Assembly: GCF_000746825.1 (NCBI RefSeq)
Contig: NZ_JQIV01000006.1
Span: 1,604,784-1,668,783, forward strand
Length of the DNA stretch: 64,000 bases
From: Carnobacterium inhibens subsp. inhibens DSM 13024
GTDB lineage: Bacteria; Bacillota; Bacilli; Lactobacillales; Carnobacteriaceae
Reading direction: 5' to 3'
How positions within the stretch are numbered: the stretch's first letter is position 1; each line of letters starts with the position of its first letter. Below are positions 53,321 to 64,000 of the stretch, piece by piece. The notes under the pieces were generated by a model. It searched no databases and was not told the origin of the DNA. It saw only the letters and a list, made by a program, of their open reading frames with translations. The position numbers and the translations under genes were made by a program.

Positions 53321-53677
53321 TTATCCCTCCTTCTTTTCAGATACCACTATTGTAATGTGGCTTGTGCGTTTCAAGATTGGTGCAGCTGATCCTTTTGCAC
53401 GTGGACGGAAACGTTTCATCGTTGGTCCTTCGTTAACATAAGCTTCGCTTACTACCAAGTTTTCTACGTCTAAATCGTAGTTATGTTCTGCATTAGCAAT
53501 TGCTGACATCAAAACTTTTTCGATTGCTGGTGAAGCACCACGTGGAGTGAATTTCAAAATTGAAATTGCTTCTCCGATGCTTTTCCCTCTAATAAGATCG
53601 ACAACTAAACGAACTTTACGAGCTGCAATACGAACAGTTTTAGCAGTTGCTTTAGCTTCTGTAATTTGTTCTGCCAT
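53321..53677 (-). CDS. rplV: 50S ribosomal protein L22
   Basis: L22, 118 aa: [24 protein letters not shown] and the tunnel loop region [17 protein letters not shown]. No macrolide-type duplication or deletion is seen in the loop. Confidence 0.98.
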   Translation of the reverse strand: MAEQITEAKATAKTVRIAARKVRLVVDLIRGKSIGEAISILKFTPRGASPAIEKVLMSAIANAEHNYDLDVENLVVSEAYVNEGPTMKRFRPRAKGSAAPILKRTSHITIVVSEKKEG

Positions 53678-53700
53678 ATCGAGTTATCCTCCTCTCAAAA

Positions 53701-53979
53701 TTAACGTTTAGTTTTTTTATCATCCGCAGTGTGACCGCGGTATGTTCTTGTTGGTGCAAATTCACCTAATTTGTGTCCGACCATGTCTTCTTGAATATAA
53801 ACTGGTACATGCTTGCGTCCATCATAGACTGCGATTGTGTAACCAATGAAACTCGGGAAAATTGTTGAACGACGAGACCAAGTTTTAACGACAGATTTCT
53901 TTTCGCTTTCAGCCATTGCATTCATTTTTTTCATTAAGTGTTCATCGACAAAAGGTCCTTTTTTAAGACTACGACCCAT
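53701..53979 (-). CDS. rpsS: 30S ribosomal protein S19
   Basis: S19, 92 aa from ATG 53979 ([19 protein letters not shown]); GGAGG lies upstream. An earlier in-frame start at 53997 overlaps that site. Ends [20 protein letters not shown]. Confidence 0.97.
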   Translation of the reverse strand: MGRSLKKGPFVDEHLMKKMNAMAESEKKSVVKTWSRRSTIFPSFIGYTIAVYDGRKHVPVYIQEDMVGHKLGEFAPTRTYRGHTADDKKTKR

Positions 53980-54033
53980 GGGTGAACCTCCTTCCATTCT
54001 TTAGGAAAGTTGGAAAAACCAACTATCCTAGAT

Positions 54034-54867
54034 TTATTTTGTTTTACGACGACGTGTGATAAATTTATTAGATTGAGCTTTTTTATTACGTGTTTTCAAT
54101 CCAAGAGCAGGTTTACCCCATGGAGTCATTGGACCAGCATGTCCGATTGGAGCTTTACCTTCACCACCACCGTGTGGGTGATCGTTAGGGTTCATTACAG
54201 ATCCACGAACAGTTGGGCGTTTGCCTAACCAACGAGAACGTCCGGCTTTACCAATGTTAATCAATTCATGTTGTTCATTACCAACTGAACCGATTGTTGC
54301 ACGACAAGTTCCTAAAATCAAACGAACTTCACCTGAGTTTAAGCGGATCATTACGTATTTGCCTTCTTTACCTAACACTTGCGCGCTAGTTCCAGCTGAA
54401 CGAACTAATTGTCCACCTTTACCTGGTTTCATTTCGATGTTGTGGATTACAGTACCAGCAGGAATGTTTTCTAATAGAAGAGCATTACCTGTCTTGATAT
54501 CAACTGTTTCTCCTGAAATGATTTGTTGTCCTACTTGAATTCCTTTAGGTGCGATGATGTATGTTTTAACACCATCAGTGTATTGTACTAATGCAATGTT
54601 TGCTGAACGATTTGGATCGTATTCAACAGTTTTGATAATTCCAACGATACCGTCTTTATTACGTTTAAAGTCGATTACGCGGTAATTACGTTTATGTCCG
54701 CCACCACGGTGACGTACCATGATTTTACCAGCATTGTTACGACCGGCTTTTCTTTTGTTTGGTTCTAACAATGTCTTTTCAGGCGTTGTTGAAGTGATTT
54801 CTGCGAAATCAGAACCAGTCATATTACGACGGCCGTTTGTGGTAGGTTTGTACTTTTTAATACCCAC
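54034..54867 (-). CDS. rplB: 50S ribosomal protein L2
   Basis: L2, 277 aa: [17 protein letters not shown] and the C-terminal [21 protein letters not shown], which reaches the peptidyl transferase centre. Confidence 0.98.
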   Translation of the reverse strand: MGIKKYKPTTNGRRNMTGSDFAEITSTTPEKTLLEPNKRKAGRNNAGKIMVRHRGGGHKRNYRVIDFKRNKDGIVGIIKTVEYDPNRSANIALVQYTDGVKTYIIAPKGIQVGQQIISGETVDIKTGNALLLENIPAGTVIHNIEMKPGKGGQLVRSAGTSAQVLGKEGKYVMIRLNSGEVRLILGTCRATIGSVGNEQHELINIGKAGRSRWLGKRPTVRGSVMNPNDHPHGGGEGKAPIGHAGPMTPWGKPALGLKTRNKKAQSNKFITRRRKTK

Positions 54868-54904
54868 GTGTTTTCCCTCCCGATGTTTATTTTCAAAGCT
54901 TTAA

Positions 54905-55189
54905 TTAAGCTTCGAACAATTCAATTTCTTTTGATTCAGTTGTTAAAGTTACGATTGCTTTACGACGTTTTTTAGTGTATCCAGCATGTTTACCCATACG
55001 TTTTAATTTTCCACGTACGTTCATGATGTTAACATTAGAAACTTTTACGTCAAAAATTTCTTCAATCGCTTGTTTTACTTGAGTTTTATTTGCGCGTACA
55101 TCCACTTCGAAAGTGTATTTTTTGTTATCTTGAGCAGCCATTGCTGCTTCAGTGATAACCGGGCGCAAGATTACGTCACGTACATCCAT
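54905..55189 (-). CDS. rplW: 50S ribosomal protein L23
   Basis: L23, 94 aa: [27 protein letters not shown] and the [21 protein letters not shown] loop at the tunnel exit. One base overlap with rplD. Confidence 0.97.
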   Translation of the reverse strand: MDVRDVILRPVITEAAMAAQDNKKYTFEVDVRANKTQVKQAIEEIFDVKVSNVNIMNVRGKLKRMGKHAGYTKKRRKAIVTLTTESKEIELFEA

Positions 55190-55812
55190 TATTGAAGAAC
55201 CTCCTCTAGCTTAGTTAGAGCAGTTTGTGTCAAAATCAATTTTTCATGCGCTACAACATCTAACACAGTAACATTATCAAAAGCTACAACTTTAACTCCT
55301 GGAAGGTTACGAGCAGATAATGTTGCGAAATCATTGTCGTTTTCTACTACGATAAACGCTTTAGAATCAACATTTAGATTTTTTAACACTTGTGCAAATT
55401 CTTTAGTTTTTGGTGCATCAAAGTTCAATGCGTCAACAACAATTAAATCTCCGCTTATTACTTTAGTAGAAAGAACAGATTTGATTGCTAAGCGACGAAC
55501 TTTTTTAGGAAGTTTGTAGCTGTATGAACGTGGAGTTGGTCCGAAGACGATTCCACCACCGCGCCATTGTGGAGATCTGATTGACCCTTGACGAGCACGA
55601 CCAGTTCCTTTTTGAGCCCACGGTTTACGTCCACCACCGCGTACTGCACTGCGGTTTTTTACTGAGTGATTTCCTTGTCTTAATGAAGCACGTTGCATGA
55701 TGATTGCATCAAATACAACATTTTCGTTTGGTTCGATACCGAAAATAGCGTCGTTTAATGTAACTTCACCATTTTGAGTACCATCTTGTTTATATAAGGC
55801 TACGTTTGGCAT
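55189..55812 (-). CDS. rplD: 50S ribosomal protein L4
   Basis: L4, 207 aa: [42 protein letters not shown], the tunnel loop. L4 represses the S10 operon in enterobacteria; whether it does so here is unknown. Confidence 0.98.
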   Translation of the reverse strand: MPNVALYKQDGTQNGEVTLNDAIFGIEPNENVVFDAIIMQRASLRQGNHSVKNRSAVRGGGRKPWAQKGTGRARQGSIRSPQWRGGGIVFGPTPRSYSYKLPKKVRRLAIKSVLSTKVISGDLIVVDALNFDAPKTKEFAQVLKNLNVDSKAFIVVENDNDFATLSARNLPGVKVVAFDNVTVLDVVAHEKLILTQTALTKLEEVLQ

Positions 55813-55837
55813 TCCTTTGTTCCTCCTCTCTTAATTT

Positions 55838-56470
55838 TTATTTAGCTTGTTGAAAAGCTGATTTAATTTGGATTAAGGATTTTTTAGACCCAGGTACATT
55901 CCCTTTGATAAGAAGTACATTTTTTTCAACGTCAACGCGAACAACTTCAAGGTTTTTGATAGTTACGCGATTTCCGCCCATACGACCTGGTAATAATTTG
56001 CGTTTGAATACACGGTTAGGATCTACAGGACCCATTGACCCTGGACGACGGTGGTGACGGGATCCGTGGGACATTGGTCCACGACTTTGTCCGTGGCGTT
56101 TAATAACACCTTGGAATCCTTTACCTTTGGTAGTCCCCGTTACATTAACGATGTCTCCAGCTTTGAAAGTATCAACTTTCACTTCTTGTCCTACTTCGTA
56201 TTCTCCAAGCTCAACATCGTCAAATTCACGGATGAAGCGCTTAGGAGTAGCATTTGCTTTTGCTACATGACCCATTGCAGGTTTATTTGACAATACTTCA
56301 CGTTGTTCTTGGTAACCCAATTGAACTGCTTCGTAACCATCCGTTTCGACTGTTTTAACTTGTAAAACAACGTTTGGAGTTGCTTCGATTACAGTTACTG
56401 GAATTAATTCACCAGATTCAGTGAAGACTTGTGTCATTCCTACTTTTTTTCCTAAGATTCCTTTGGTCAT
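55838..56470 (-). CDS. rplC: 50S ribosomal protein L3
   Basis: L3, 210 aa: [51 protein letters not shown] near the peptidyl transferase centre. Confidence 0.98.
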   Translation of the reverse strand: MTKGILGKKVGMTQVFTESGELIPVTVIEATPNVVLQVKTVETDGYEAVQLGYQEQREVLSNKPAMGHVAKANATPKRFIREFDDVELGEYEVGQEVKVDTFKAGDIVNVTGTTKGKGFQGVIKRHGQSRGPMSHGSRHHRRPGSMGPVDPNRVFKRKLLPGRMGGNRVTIKNLEVVRVDVEKNVLLIKGNVPGSKKSLIQIKSAFQQAK

Positions 56471-56508
56471 GAGTACACCTCCATTATATTATTTTTTTTA
56501 ATTAAAAA

Positions 56509-56817
56509 TTAAAGCTTGATTTCGATATCTACGCCAGATGGTAGATCTAATTTTGTTAAAGCATCAACAGTTTTAGATGTTGGATTAACAATATCAATCA
56601 CACGTTTGTGTGTAAGCATTTCAAATTGTTCACGAGAATCTTTATATTTGTGAGTCGCACGAATCACAGTGTAAAGAGTTCTTTCTGTTGGCAATGGAAT
56701 TGGACCAGATACACTAGCACCAGTTCTTTTTGCTGTTTCTACAATTTTTTCCGCTGATTGATCTAAGATACGATGTTCATATGCTTTTAAGCGGATACGA
56801 ATCTTTTGTTTTGCCAT
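56509..56817 (-). CDS. rpsJ: 30S ribosomal protein S10
   Basis: S10, 102 aa: [26 protein letters not shown]. First gene of the S10-spc-alpha cluster, preceded by GGAGG and a 170-nt leader. Confidence 0.98.
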   Translation of the reverse strand: MAKQKIRIRLKAYEHRILDQSAEKIVETAKRTGASVSGPIPLPTERTLYTVIRATHKYKDSREQFEMLTHKRVIDIVNPTSKTVDALTKLDLPSGVDIEIKL

Positions 56818-56829
56818 TATTTTCCCTCC

Positions 56830-56987
56830 TTCGCCTATTTTTATAAATTAGACATTGCTCCACGAAAATTTCCGTCACACGCGCCGTGACAAAGCGGCCG
56901 GGTGTGTCGCGACCTCTCGTTTCATAGCCGTTGGGTTTCTTTCGAATACCCCAGTACGATTTCACTTATGAAATCAGCACCTTTTCA
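56830..56987 (-). promoter_or_regulatory. Long GC-rich leader of S10 operon mRNA
   Basis: About 160 nt between the promoter and rpsJ. Its middle (about 56875-56930) is much richer in GC than the surroundings and can form GTCACGGCGCGTGTGAC (56872-56888), a CGTCACACGCGCCGTGACAA type stem. A leader that controls the operon is likely, since a plain 5' end need not be so long. No known motif is recognised. Confidence 0.45.
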
Positions 56988-57016
56988 ATTATATAAAAAA
57001 TGACTTTATTAATCAA
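56988..57016 (-). promoter_or_regulatory. S10 operon promoter
   Basis: On the minus strand, TTGATT (57016-57011), 17-nt spacer, TATAAT (56993-56988). It drives rpsJ and the long ribosomal protein cluster. Confidence 0.8.
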
Positions 57017-57095
57017 GCTTTTTTTAATTGTTTATTGAATTAATTTATTCCTGCTAAAACTATTTTCGATTTATTTTTTATCTAATAACTTAAAA

Positions 57096-57136
57096 AAGCT
57101 AAGTTAGGAATACATCAACGTTTCCCATCTTAGCTT
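57096..57136 (-). terminator. Terminator of ilvE
   Basis: Stem AAGCTAAG/CTTAGCTT (57096-57103, 57129-57136), with inner GGAA/TTCC pairing. TTTTTTAAG follows on the minus strand. It is about 80 bases past the ilvE stop. Confidence 0.75.
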
Positions 57137-57216
57137 ATTTTATATTGTTTGTCTATTTATTTGTTTGACTATTTTTATTTCTTTTATTTCTTGATTCTTC
57201 TATAACTATATTGCTC

Positions 57217-58239
57217 CTAAACTTTTTCGATCCATCCTTCAGGCGCTTCTACATCACCATACTGAATGCCCGTCAATTCCTCATATAACTTTTTAGTTAC
57301 TGGTCCCGTTTCTGTTTCACTATAGAAGACATGGAAATCATCTTTGTATTGGATTCCTCCAATAGGCGAAATCACGGCTGCCGTTCCGCATGCTCCCGCT
57401 TCTTCAAATTCATCCAACTGTTCAATAAAGACGTCGCCTTCCACCACTTCAAGTCCCAAACGTTCTTTTGCAAGGTAAAGCAAAGAATATTTTGTGATAC
57501 TTGGTAAGATAGATGGTGAAACTGGTGTCACAAATTTATTGTCTTTCGTGATGCCAAAGAAATTCGCTGATCCTACTTCTTCTATTTTAGTATGGGTTGT
57601 TGGATCTAAATAAATGGCATCACTAAAATTACGTTTATGGGCTTCTACTCCTGGAAGTAAACTACCACCATAATTTCCTCCAACTTTCGCTGCTCCCGTT
57701 CCATTACCAGCAGCTCTATCATAATCCGAAACAATAAAGTTCGTTGGGGTCAATCCGCCTTTAAAGTAAGCTCCTACTGGCATACAAAAAATAGAGAATA
57801 AATACTCTTCAGCTGGTTTTACACCAATATTATCTCCAACACCGATCATATACGGACGAAGATATAAAGATCCTCCTGTACCATATGGCGGAATATAGTG
57901 TTCATTTGCTTTTACTACTTTTTTAACGGCTTCAATAAATACATCTGTCGGTACAGCAGGCATCATTAGACGTCTGCAGCTGCGTTGCATCCGTTCAGCG
58001 TTTTGATCTGGCCGAAAAAGATTGATTGACCCATCTTTTGTTCGGTAAGCTTTCATTCCTTCAAAAACAGTTTGTCCATAGTGTAAGGCTGTTGATCCTT
58101 CACTGATATGAACTTTATTATCTTCTGATAAAGTTCCATCATCCCATTGTCCATCTTTCCAATAAGAAATATAACGGTAATCGGTTTTTATGTAGCTAAA
58201 ACCTAAGTTATTCCATTCTATATCTACTGTCTTTGTCAT
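57217..58239 (-). CDS. ilvE: Branched-chain amino acid aminotransferase
   Basis: PLP-dependent class IV aminotransferase, 340 aa, converting Leu, Ile and Val to their keto acids and back. The PLP Lys lies in GTGAAKVGGNYGGSLL; LHYGQTVFEGMKAYR and EVGSANFFGI are family signatures. ATG 58239 is used (AAGGAG 7 nt upstream); the frame opens upstream but adds nothing conserved. It stands alone with its own terminator. In lactic acid bacteria it mainly serves amino acid catabolism and branched fatty acid precursors. Confidence 0.95.
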   Translation of the reverse strand: MTKTVDIEWNNLGFSYIKTDYRYISYWKDGQWDDGTLSEDNKVHISEGSTALHYGQTVFEGMKAYRTKDGSINLFRPDQNAERMQRSCRRLMMPAVPTDVFIEAVKKVVKANEHYIPPYGTGGSLYLRPYMIGVGDNIGVKPAEEYLFSIFCMPVGAYFKGGLTPTNFIVSDYDRAAGNGTGAAKVGGNYGGSLLPGVEAHKRNFSDAIYLDPTTHTKIEEVGSANFFGITKDNKFVTPVSPSILPSITKYSLLYLAKERLGLEVVEGDVFIEQLDEFEEAGACGTAAVISPIGGIQYKDDFHVFYSETETGPVTKKLYEELTGIQYGDVEAPEGWIEKV

Positions 58240-58411
58240 TCCATCACTCCTTATCACTAGTGCTATTTAGTGTAACACAACAATGATAAAATTATGAGAA
58301 GTTTCTTACTTTTATGTAAATAATTTCTGTTTACTTTTATAATTCCTATCGCTATTGCTATTCAAACTTTTCTTTTTTATATAGCACAGAGTAACATTTT
58401 CTAAAGTAGGA

Positions 58412-58936
58412 TTATTCATTAAAGTGTAGCCTAGTTTTTTCTACTCCTATATCATTCAATATATTCCTCACAACTTCTTCTTGCAAAGTGTCTTTCGTAA
58501 TAATTTTTTCATTTGGAACTCCTAAATAATCTTTTTCATTCCACCAACTTCGCATTTCACTTTCTCCGAATTCGTTTACTTTTCCTCTTTTTTTATGTCT
58601 GTTGAGCGTTTCTTCAAAAGGTACGTCAAAATAGTAAGTATAAACGTTTTGTTCAAAAGTATTGATTAAATCTAACAACATATTTTTATATCTTTTATTG
58701 ATCAAAATTCCCTCTACAATTATAAAAGGACATTTCCCTAACCCAAACTCAGCAATTTGTTTGATCAATGCTATAGATAGATTTCCTTCCCTGTCGTTGA
58801 CTTTAAGCATGTCCCGCCTAACCACATCTTGAGACACAACTAAAGTAGCTTCTCCTAACATTTCTTGCAGCTTTAAAGCAGTTGTTGTTTTGCCACTTCC
58901 AGAGTTGCCTCGTAAAATAATTAGTTTTGAATCCAT
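58412..58936 (-). CDS. P-loop kinase-like protein
   Basis: A 174-aa NTPase with an N-terminal Walker A LRGNSGSGKTTTALKLQEML (about 8-27), LVVSQDVVRRDML, FIIVEGILIN and YYFDVPFEETLNRHKKRGK. It looks like the AAA/zeta-toxin/nucleoside-kinase-like proteins of unknown substrate that are common in Firmicutes. No antitoxin gene lies next to it. GGAG precedes the ATG. Confidence 0.85.
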   Translation of the reverse strand: MDSKLIILRGNSGSGKTTTALKLQEMLGEATLVVSQDVVRRDMLKVNDREGNLSIALIKQIAEFGLGKCPFIIVEGILINKRYKNMLLDLINTFEQNVYTYYFDVPFEETLNRHKKRGKVNEFGESEMRSWWNEKDYLGVPNEKIITKDTLQEEVVRNILNDIGVEKTRLHFNE

Positions 58937-58939
58937 ATT

Positions 58940-59232
58940 TACAACTCCTAGTTCGTTTTGACTGTTCTACTATTCGTACCTATTATACTATATATATGAA
59001 GCAATCTTTCTTTATTAATAGATACATATCTATAGAAATTTAAAACCTTTTTTAAAGAACTTTTAATTCATCACATCATACTATTTATCAAATAGCCAAA
59101 ACATTTCTTCTTAAGGTGTTTTCGATTTATTCACGAAAGAGATCATTTCACTTTTACGTTAACCTTTGTTTTAAGTCCTTCTTTGTGGGGGCAATTATTT
59201 ATAAAGTACGCTATTTAACAAAAAGACCAAAT
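58940..59232. other. Gap without recognisable gene
   Basis: AT-rich spacer between the tuf terminator and the kinase gene. A TATAAT-like box at about 58981-58986 (minus strand) may belong to the kinase promoter, but no -35 fits. Nothing else is seen. Confidence 0.35.
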
Positions 59233-59265
59233 AAAAAAACCCTGTCGCAATGACAGGGTTTTTTT
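59233..59265 (-). terminator. Terminator of tuf
   Basis: Stem AAAAAAACCCTGTC (59233-59246) with GACAGGGTTTTTTT (59252-59265), tight loop, long T run. Near-perfect intrinsic terminator on both strands. Confidence 0.95.
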
Positions 59266-59327
59266 CTCGGATGATCACGCTCTATACCAGATAGAGTCAA
59301 TTTTTAACGTTTTATTTTAAGAGTTGA

Positions 59328-60518
59328 TTAAGCTTCGATTGAAGCAACAACGCCGGCTCCAACAGTACGTCCACCTTCACGGATAGTGAATTTAGTACCT
59401 GCATCGATAGCGATAGGTGCGATCAATTCAACGTTAATTGTAACGTTGTCTCCTGGCATAACCATTTCAGTACCTTCTGGTAACTCAACAACACCAGTTA
59501 CGTCAGTAGTACGGAAGTAAAATTGTGGGCGGTAGTTAGCGAAGAATGGAGTATGACGTCCACCTTCTTCTTTAGATAAGATATAAACTTCACCTGAGAA
59601 TTTTGTATGTGGAGTAATTGAACCTGGTTTAGCTAAAACTTGTCCACGTTGGATGTCTTCACGAGCAACCCCACGTAATAATGCACCAATGTTGTCCCCT
59701 GCTTGAGCAAAGTCTAACAATTTACGGAACATTTCAACACCAGTAACAGTTGATTTAGTAGTAGCTTCATGAATTCCGATGATTTCTACTTCTTCACCGA
59801 CTTTAATTTGTCCAGTTTCTACACGTCCTGTAGCAACTGTTCCACGTCCAGTAATTGAGAATACATCCTCAACTGGCATCATGAATGGTTTGTCAGTATC
59901 ACGTTCTGGAGTTGGAATGTAAGAATCTACAGCATCCATCAATTCCATGATTTTATCTTCGAATTCTTCAACGCCTTCAAGAGCTTTAAGAGCAGAACCA
60001 GCGATAACTGGAGTGTCGTCTCCTGGGAAGTCATATTCAGATAATAAATCACGAACTTCCATTTCAACTAATTCTAGTAATTCTTCATCATCAACTTGGT
60101 CAACTTTGTTTAAGAAAACAACGATGTATGGAACACCAACTTGGCGAGACAATAGAATGTGTTCACGAGTTTGTGGCATTGGACCATCAGCAGCAGATAC
60201 TACTAAGATAGCTCCATCCATTTGTGCAGCACCAGTGATCATGTTTTTAACATAGTCAGCATGGCCTGGGCAGTCTACGTGAGCGTAGTGACGAGTTTCA
60301 GTTTCGTATTCAACGTGAGAAGTGTTGATCGTGATTCCACGTTCGCGTTCTTCAGGAGCTCCATCGATTGAAGCGTAGTCAGTTGCAGTACTTTTGAAAC
60401 CTCTTTTAGCTAATACAGTAGTGATTGCAGCAGTTAATGTTGTTTTACCATGGTCAACGTGTCCAATAGTACCAATGTTAACGTGCGTTTTTGAGCGATC
60501 GTATTTTTCTTTTGCCAT
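59328..60518 (-). CDS. tuf: Elongation factor Tu
   Basis: EF-Tu, 396 aa, GTPase that delivers aminoacyl-tRNA. GTP motifs [40 protein letters not shown]. It has its own promoter in the fusA-tuf gap and a strong terminator. Confidence 0.99.
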   Translation of the reverse strand: MAKEKYDRSKTHVNIGTIGHVDHGKTTLTAAITTVLAKRGFKSTATDYASIDGAPEERERGITINTSHVEYETETRHYAHVDCPGHADYVKNMITGAAQMDGAILVVSAADGPMPQTREHILLSRQVGVPYIVVFLNKVDQVDDEELLELVEMEVRDLLSEYDFPGDDTPVIAGSALKALEGVEEFEDKIMELMDAVDSYIPTPERDTDKPFMMPVEDVFSITGRGTVATGRVETGQIKVGEEVEIIGIHEATTKSTVTGVEMFRKLLDFAQAGDNIGALLRGVAREDIQRGQVLAKPGSITPHTKFSGEVYILSKEEGGRHTPFFANYRPQFYFRTTDVTGVVELPEGTEMVMPGDNVTINVELIAPIAIDAGTKFTIREGGRTVGAGVVASIEA

Positions 60519-60600
60519 TTTATTAATATCCTCCTCATAGTGAGTTCTTTTTTTATTGATAAGAATAGAGCATTTTGCTCCATCCTCATCATTTGTAAAA

Positions 60601-60629
60601 ATTATAACGATTATCTGTTAGAAAATCAA
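60601..60629 (-). promoter_or_regulatory. tuf promoter
   Basis: On the minus strand, TTGATT (60629-60624), 17-nt spacer, TATAAT (60606-60601), in the 139-nt gap after fusA. Confidence 0.75.
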
Positions 60630-60657
60630 TACTTAACGATCGGACAACAAACTAAGA

Positions 60658-62745
60658 TTAGTCAGCTGATCCGCCATTTTTCTTGATAATTTCTTCAGAG
60701 ATAGATTTTGGAACATCTTCATAATGATCAAATGTCATTGAGAAGGTACCGCGACCTTGTGTTGCTGAACGTAATGCAGTTGCATAACCGAACATTTCAG
60801 CCAATGGAATCATACCTTTAACGATAGTAGTATTTCCACGAGCTTCAGAACCTTCGATACGTCCACGACGAGCTGAGATGTGTCCCATTACGTCTCCTAA
60901 ATAATCTTCAGGAATTGTAATTTCAACACCCATCATAGGCTCTAAGATAACTGGATTTGCTTTTTTAGCAGCATTTTTCAATGCCATTGAAGCAGCAACT
61001 TTAAAGGCAGTTTCATTTGAATCGACATCATGGTATGAACCATCATAAAGTTTTGCTTTAATATCAACTAATGGATATCCAGCAAGAACTCCGTTGTCTA
61101 ATGAAGCTTCCAAACCAGCTTTAACTGCTGGGATATATTCACGAGGAACAGTACCACCAACGATTGCATCTTCAAAATCAAAACCTTTTCCTTCTTCATT
61201 AGGAGAGAATTCGATCCATACGTGACCGTATTGACCTTTACCACCTGATTGACGAACGAATTTACCTTCGGCTTGAGTAGAACCACGGAATGTTTCACGA
61301 TAAGAAACTTGTGGAGCACCAACACTAGCTTCAACATTGAATTCACGTCTCATACGATCAACAATGATGTCCAAGTGCAACTCACCCATACCAGCGATAA
61401 TTGTTTCGCCAGTTTCGTGGTCAGTTTCAGCACGGAAAGTTGGATCTTCTTCAGCAAGTTTTTGTAACGCAACACCCATTTTATCTTGGTCAGCTTTTGA
61501 TTTTGGTTCAATAGCTACTTGGATAACTGGTTCTGGAAAGTCCATTGATTCTAAGATCACTTGTACTTTTTCATCACACAAAGTATCACCAGTAGTTGTA
61601 TTTTTCAATCCAACAGCTGCTGCAATATCTCCAGCAAATACTTCAGGAATTTCGCTACGAGAGTTCGCATGCATTTGTAAGATACGTCCTACACGTTCAC
61701 GTTTACCTTTAGTAGAGTTTTGGACATAAGATCCAGCTTGTAACGTACCAGAATAAACACGGAAGAAAGTTAAACGACCTACATACGGGTCAGTCATAAC
61801 TTTAAATGCCAATGCTGAGAATGGTTCGTTGTCATCAGCATGACGTTCTACAGTTTCTTCAGAATCTGGTAAGATTCCTTGGATTGCAGGTACATCAAGT
61901 GGTGACGGTAGGTAGTCAACGACTGCATCAAGCATTAATTGAACACCTTTGTTTTTAAATGCTGAACCACATAGAACTGGGTAGAATTCAACGTTAACTG
62001 TTGCAGTACGGATAGCTTTTTTCAATTCAGCTTCAGAAATTTCTTCACCTTCAAGATATTTCTCCATCAAAGCTTCATCTGTATCTGCTACTGCTTCAAC
62101 TAATTTTGTACGCCATTCTTCTGCTAATTCTACGTATTCTTCAGGAATGTCTTCCTCACGGATATCTGTTCCTAAGTCATTTGTATACATTTCAGCTTTC
62201 ATCTTGATCAAGTCAATGATACCTGTGAAGTTATCTTCAGCACCAATTGGCAATTGAATCGGATGAGCGTTTGCTTGTAAACGATCATGAATAGTACCTA
62301 CAGAGTATAAGAAATCTGCACCAGTTTTGTCCATTTTGTTTACGAATACAATACGGGGCACACCGTAAGTTGTTGCTTGACGCCAAACCGTTTCAGTTTG
62401 AGGCTCAACACCTGATTGTGCATCAAGTAAAGCAACAGCACCATCTAATACACGTAGAGAACGTTCAACTTCAACAGTGAAGTCAACGTGACCAGGAGTA
62501 TCGATAATGTTTACACGGTGATTATTCCAAGCAGCTGTTGTTGCAGCTGATGTAATTGTAATACCACGTTCTTGTTCTTGTTCCATCCAGTCCATTTGTG
62601 AAGCACCCTCATGGGTTTCACCAATTTTATGGATTTTACCAGTATAATACAGAACACGTTCAGTTGTTGTTGTTTTACCAGCATCAATATGAGCCATGAT
62701 TCCAATATTACGGGTATTGTGTAGAGAAAATTCTCTTTCTGCCAT
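60658..62745 (-). CDS. fusA: Elongation factor G
   Basis: EF-G, 695 aa, GTPase for ribosomal translocation. [52 protein letters not shown]; domain IV around [16 protein letters not shown]-terminal [12 protein letters not shown]. Part of the str operon after rpsG. Confidence 0.99.
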   Translation of the reverse strand: MAEREFSLHNTRNIGIMAHIDAGKTTTTERVLYYTGKIHKIGETHEGASQMDWMEQEQERGITITSAATTAAWNNHRVNIIDTPGHVDFTVEVERSLRVLDGAVALLDAQSGVEPQTETVWRQATTYGVPRIVFVNKMDKTGADFLYSVGTIHDRLQANAHPIQLPIGAEDNFTGIIDLIKMKAEMYTNDLGTDIREEDIPEEYVELAEEWRTKLVEAVADTDEALMEKYLEGEEISEAELKKAIRTATVNVEFYPVLCGSAFKNKGVQLMLDAVVDYLPSPLDVPAIQGILPDSEETVERHADDNEPFSALAFKVMTDPYVGRLTFFRVYSGTLQAGSYVQNSTKGKRERVGRILQMHANSRSEIPEVFAGDIAAAVGLKNTTTGDTLCDEKVQVILESMDFPEPVIQVAIEPKSKADQDKMGVALQKLAEEDPTFRAETDHETGETIIAGMGELHLDIIVDRMRREFNVEASVGAPQVSYRETFRGSTQAEGKFVRQSGGKGQYGHVWIEFSPNEEGKGFDFEDAIVGGTVPREYIPAVKAGLEASLDNGVLAGYPLVDIKAKLYDGSYHDVDSNETAFKVAASMALKNAAKKANPVILEPMMGVEITIPEDYLGDVMGHISARRGRIEGSEARGNTTIVKGMIPLAEMFGYATALRSATQGRGTFSMTFDHYEDVPKSISEEIIKKNGGSAD

Positions 62746-62849
62746 CTTGCAATAACACCTCTCTTAATTTAATTTGAACTAAGAAACTTCAATTCTTCCT
62801 TTAAAGGCTAAGTTGCACATGTGCACCAAAGCCTCCTCTAGAAAAAATC

Positions 62850-63320
62850 TTACCAACGGTAATGAGCGAAAGCTTTATTCGCTTCAGCCATTTTATGAGT
62901 GTCTTCACGTTTTTTAACTGCTGCTCCAGTATTGTTAGCAGCATCCATGATTTCTTTAGCAAGACGTTGTTCCATAGTATCTTCTCCGCGTAAACGAGAG
63001 TAGCTTACTAACCAACGAAGAGCAAGAGCCGTGCGACGTTCTGGACGAACTTCGATCGGAACTTGGTAGTTAGAACCCCCAACACGGCGAGCTTTAACTT
63101 CAAGAACAGGCATGATATTTTTCATTGCTTGTTCAAATACTTCAATAGGTTCGTTGCCAGTTTGTTCTTTAATCATGTCAAATGCATTATAAAGAATTGT
63201 AGCAGCTTTCCCACGTTTTCCGTCAACCATAATACGGTTGATCAAACGAGTAACAAGTTTAGAATTATAAAGTGGATCAGGTAAAACATCACGTTTAGTA
63301 ATAGGACCTTTACGAGGCAT
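62850..63320 (-). CDS. rpsG: 30S ribosomal protein S7
   Basis: S7, 156 aa: [31 protein letters not shown] and [24 protein letters not shown]. It nucleates assembly of the 30S head. Confidence 0.98.
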   Translation of the reverse strand: MPRKGPITKRDVLPDPLYNSKLVTRLINRIMVDGKRGKAATILYNAFDMIKEQTGNEPIEVFEQAMKNIMPVLEVKARRVGGSNYQVPIEVRPERRTALALRWLVSYSRLRGEDTMEQRLAKEIMDAANNTGAAVKKREDTHKMAEANKAFAHYRW

Positions 63321-63387
63321 CCAAATTCCTCCTTTCGATAATAGTTATCTTTTAGACTAATTTTTTTGTTTTAATTAAGCGCTAAGC

Positions 63388-63798
63388 TTATTTAGGTTTT
63401 TTAGTACCGTATTTAGAACGGCTTTGTTTACGATCTGCAACACCGGCAGTATCAAGCGCTCCACGAACGATGTGGTAACGAACTCCGGGTAGATCCTTCA
63501 CTCGTCCTCCACGTAAAAGAACCACACTATGTTCTTGCAAGTTGTGACCTTCACCTGGGATATAAGCAGTTACTTCAATTAAGTTAGACAAACGAACACG
63601 TGCATATTTACGTAACGCTGAGTTAGGTTTTTTAGGAGTCATAGTTCCCACACGAGTACAAACACCACGTTTTTGAGGTGAGTTTACTGTTGTTTGTTTT
63701 TTTCTTTTACTGTTGTAACCTCTGTTTAAAGCTGGAGATTCAGATTTTTCTATTTTTGATTTACGAGGTTTACGTACTAATTGATTAATAGTAGGCAT
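63388..63798 (-). CDS. rpsL: 30S ribosomal protein S12
   Basis: S12, 136 aa: [24 protein letters not shown] and [19 protein letters not shown]. The Lys residues of KKPNSALRK and GRVKDLPG, where streptomycin resistance changes occur, are the sensitive type. First gene of the str operon here. The upstream 63799-64000 shows no gene; a TATACT at about 63901-63906 (minus strand) may be the -10 box of its promoter. Confidence 0.97.
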   Translation of the reverse strand: MPTINQLVRKPRKSKIEKSESPALNRGYNSKRKKQTTVNSPQKRGVCTRVGTMTPKKPNSALRKYARVRLSNLIEVTAYIPGEGHNLQEHSVVLLRGGRVKDLPGVRYHIVRGALDTAGVADRKQSRSKYGTKKPK

Positions 63799-64000
63799 CG
63801 ATTGTTTCCTCCTTCCCTATGTTATTATTCTAGTCCACACATCCAGGCGGTTCTTTTTTCAGCAAAAAAATAAGTGCTGCAAAATTGCAACCAACCGTTC
63901 AGTATAGTTTTAAGGCCAATGTACCAGTCAGCACGACTGATAGACAGGAATCTGCGTACAAAAGCACCTTTTGAATCATAACATGGTCTAATATTATTGT

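Noticed and set aside
58412-58936. Zeta toxin of a toxin-antitoxin system
   Set aside because: P-loop and length fit loosely, but no epsilon antitoxin gene is next to it and it stands in a core-gene region.

Overview
The window comes from a low-GC Gram-positive bacterium of the Lactobacillales, most likely Carnobacterium or a close relative. The evidence is the S10-spc-alpha and str ribosomal operons with Firmicutes-type gene order, a Cys4 adenylate kinase, a class IIa bacteriocin immunity gene of the enterocin/carnobacteriocin type, and strong AGGAGG ribosome-binding sites. Genus is an inference; no 16S gene is present.

Positions 1-37000 are accessory DNA. 1-6070: a MarR-linked flavin oxidoreductase cluster (NADPH-reductase-like protein, MarR, three luciferase-fold monooxygenases of which one is broken, a flavin reductase, and a nitronate monooxygenase cut off after 70 residues). 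A palindrome with core TTAGC-NN-GCTAA recurs at the marR promoter and at the other control points. 6378-9361: a glycolipid operon (two GT4 glycosyltransferases with a VTT-domain membrane protein between them). 9446-14672: a phosphatidylethanolamine module (pssA, psd, a second VTT protein) next to a two-component system, bracketed by two inverted copies of one internally deleted IS3-family element; the outer copy has cut the 5' end off a CNNM/CorC-type gene. 16000-22400: two back-to-back XRE-regulator/membrane-protein pairs with strong palindromic operators, an intact IS1380-family element, a YcxB-like protein, a class IIa immunity protein, a broken DUF975 gene, and six copies of a 28-bp repeat. 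22400-30000: a DUF697 protein, a DUF262/DUF1524/DUF5655 (GmrSD-like) defence protein, a dead serine recombinase, and a Nudix-PLD/helicase pair. 30000-36900: small peptides, an SPFH protein, two further IS1380-family elements that appear to form a composite transposon around a DUF5946 gene, and a two-domain rhodanese.

Positions 37000-64000 are core genome, almost all on the minus strand. Read in the direction of transcription: str operon (rpsL, rpsG, fusA, then tuf with its own promoter), a small P-loop kinase, ilvE, the S10-spc-alpha cluster (rpsJ to rplQ, with secY, adk, infA, rpmJ and rpoA), then ecfA1-ecfA2-ecfT-truA-GNAT, and rplM-rpsI with its own promoter.

The two halves contrast sharply. 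The core is intact and compact. The accessory half holds seven decayed or truncated genes and five IS copies. Two lipid-headgroup operons there each carry a VTT (putative lipid-scramblase) gene, and several genes sit under palindromic operators visible in the DNA. Several upstream start codons were rejected in favour of starts with a properly spaced ribosome-binding site.
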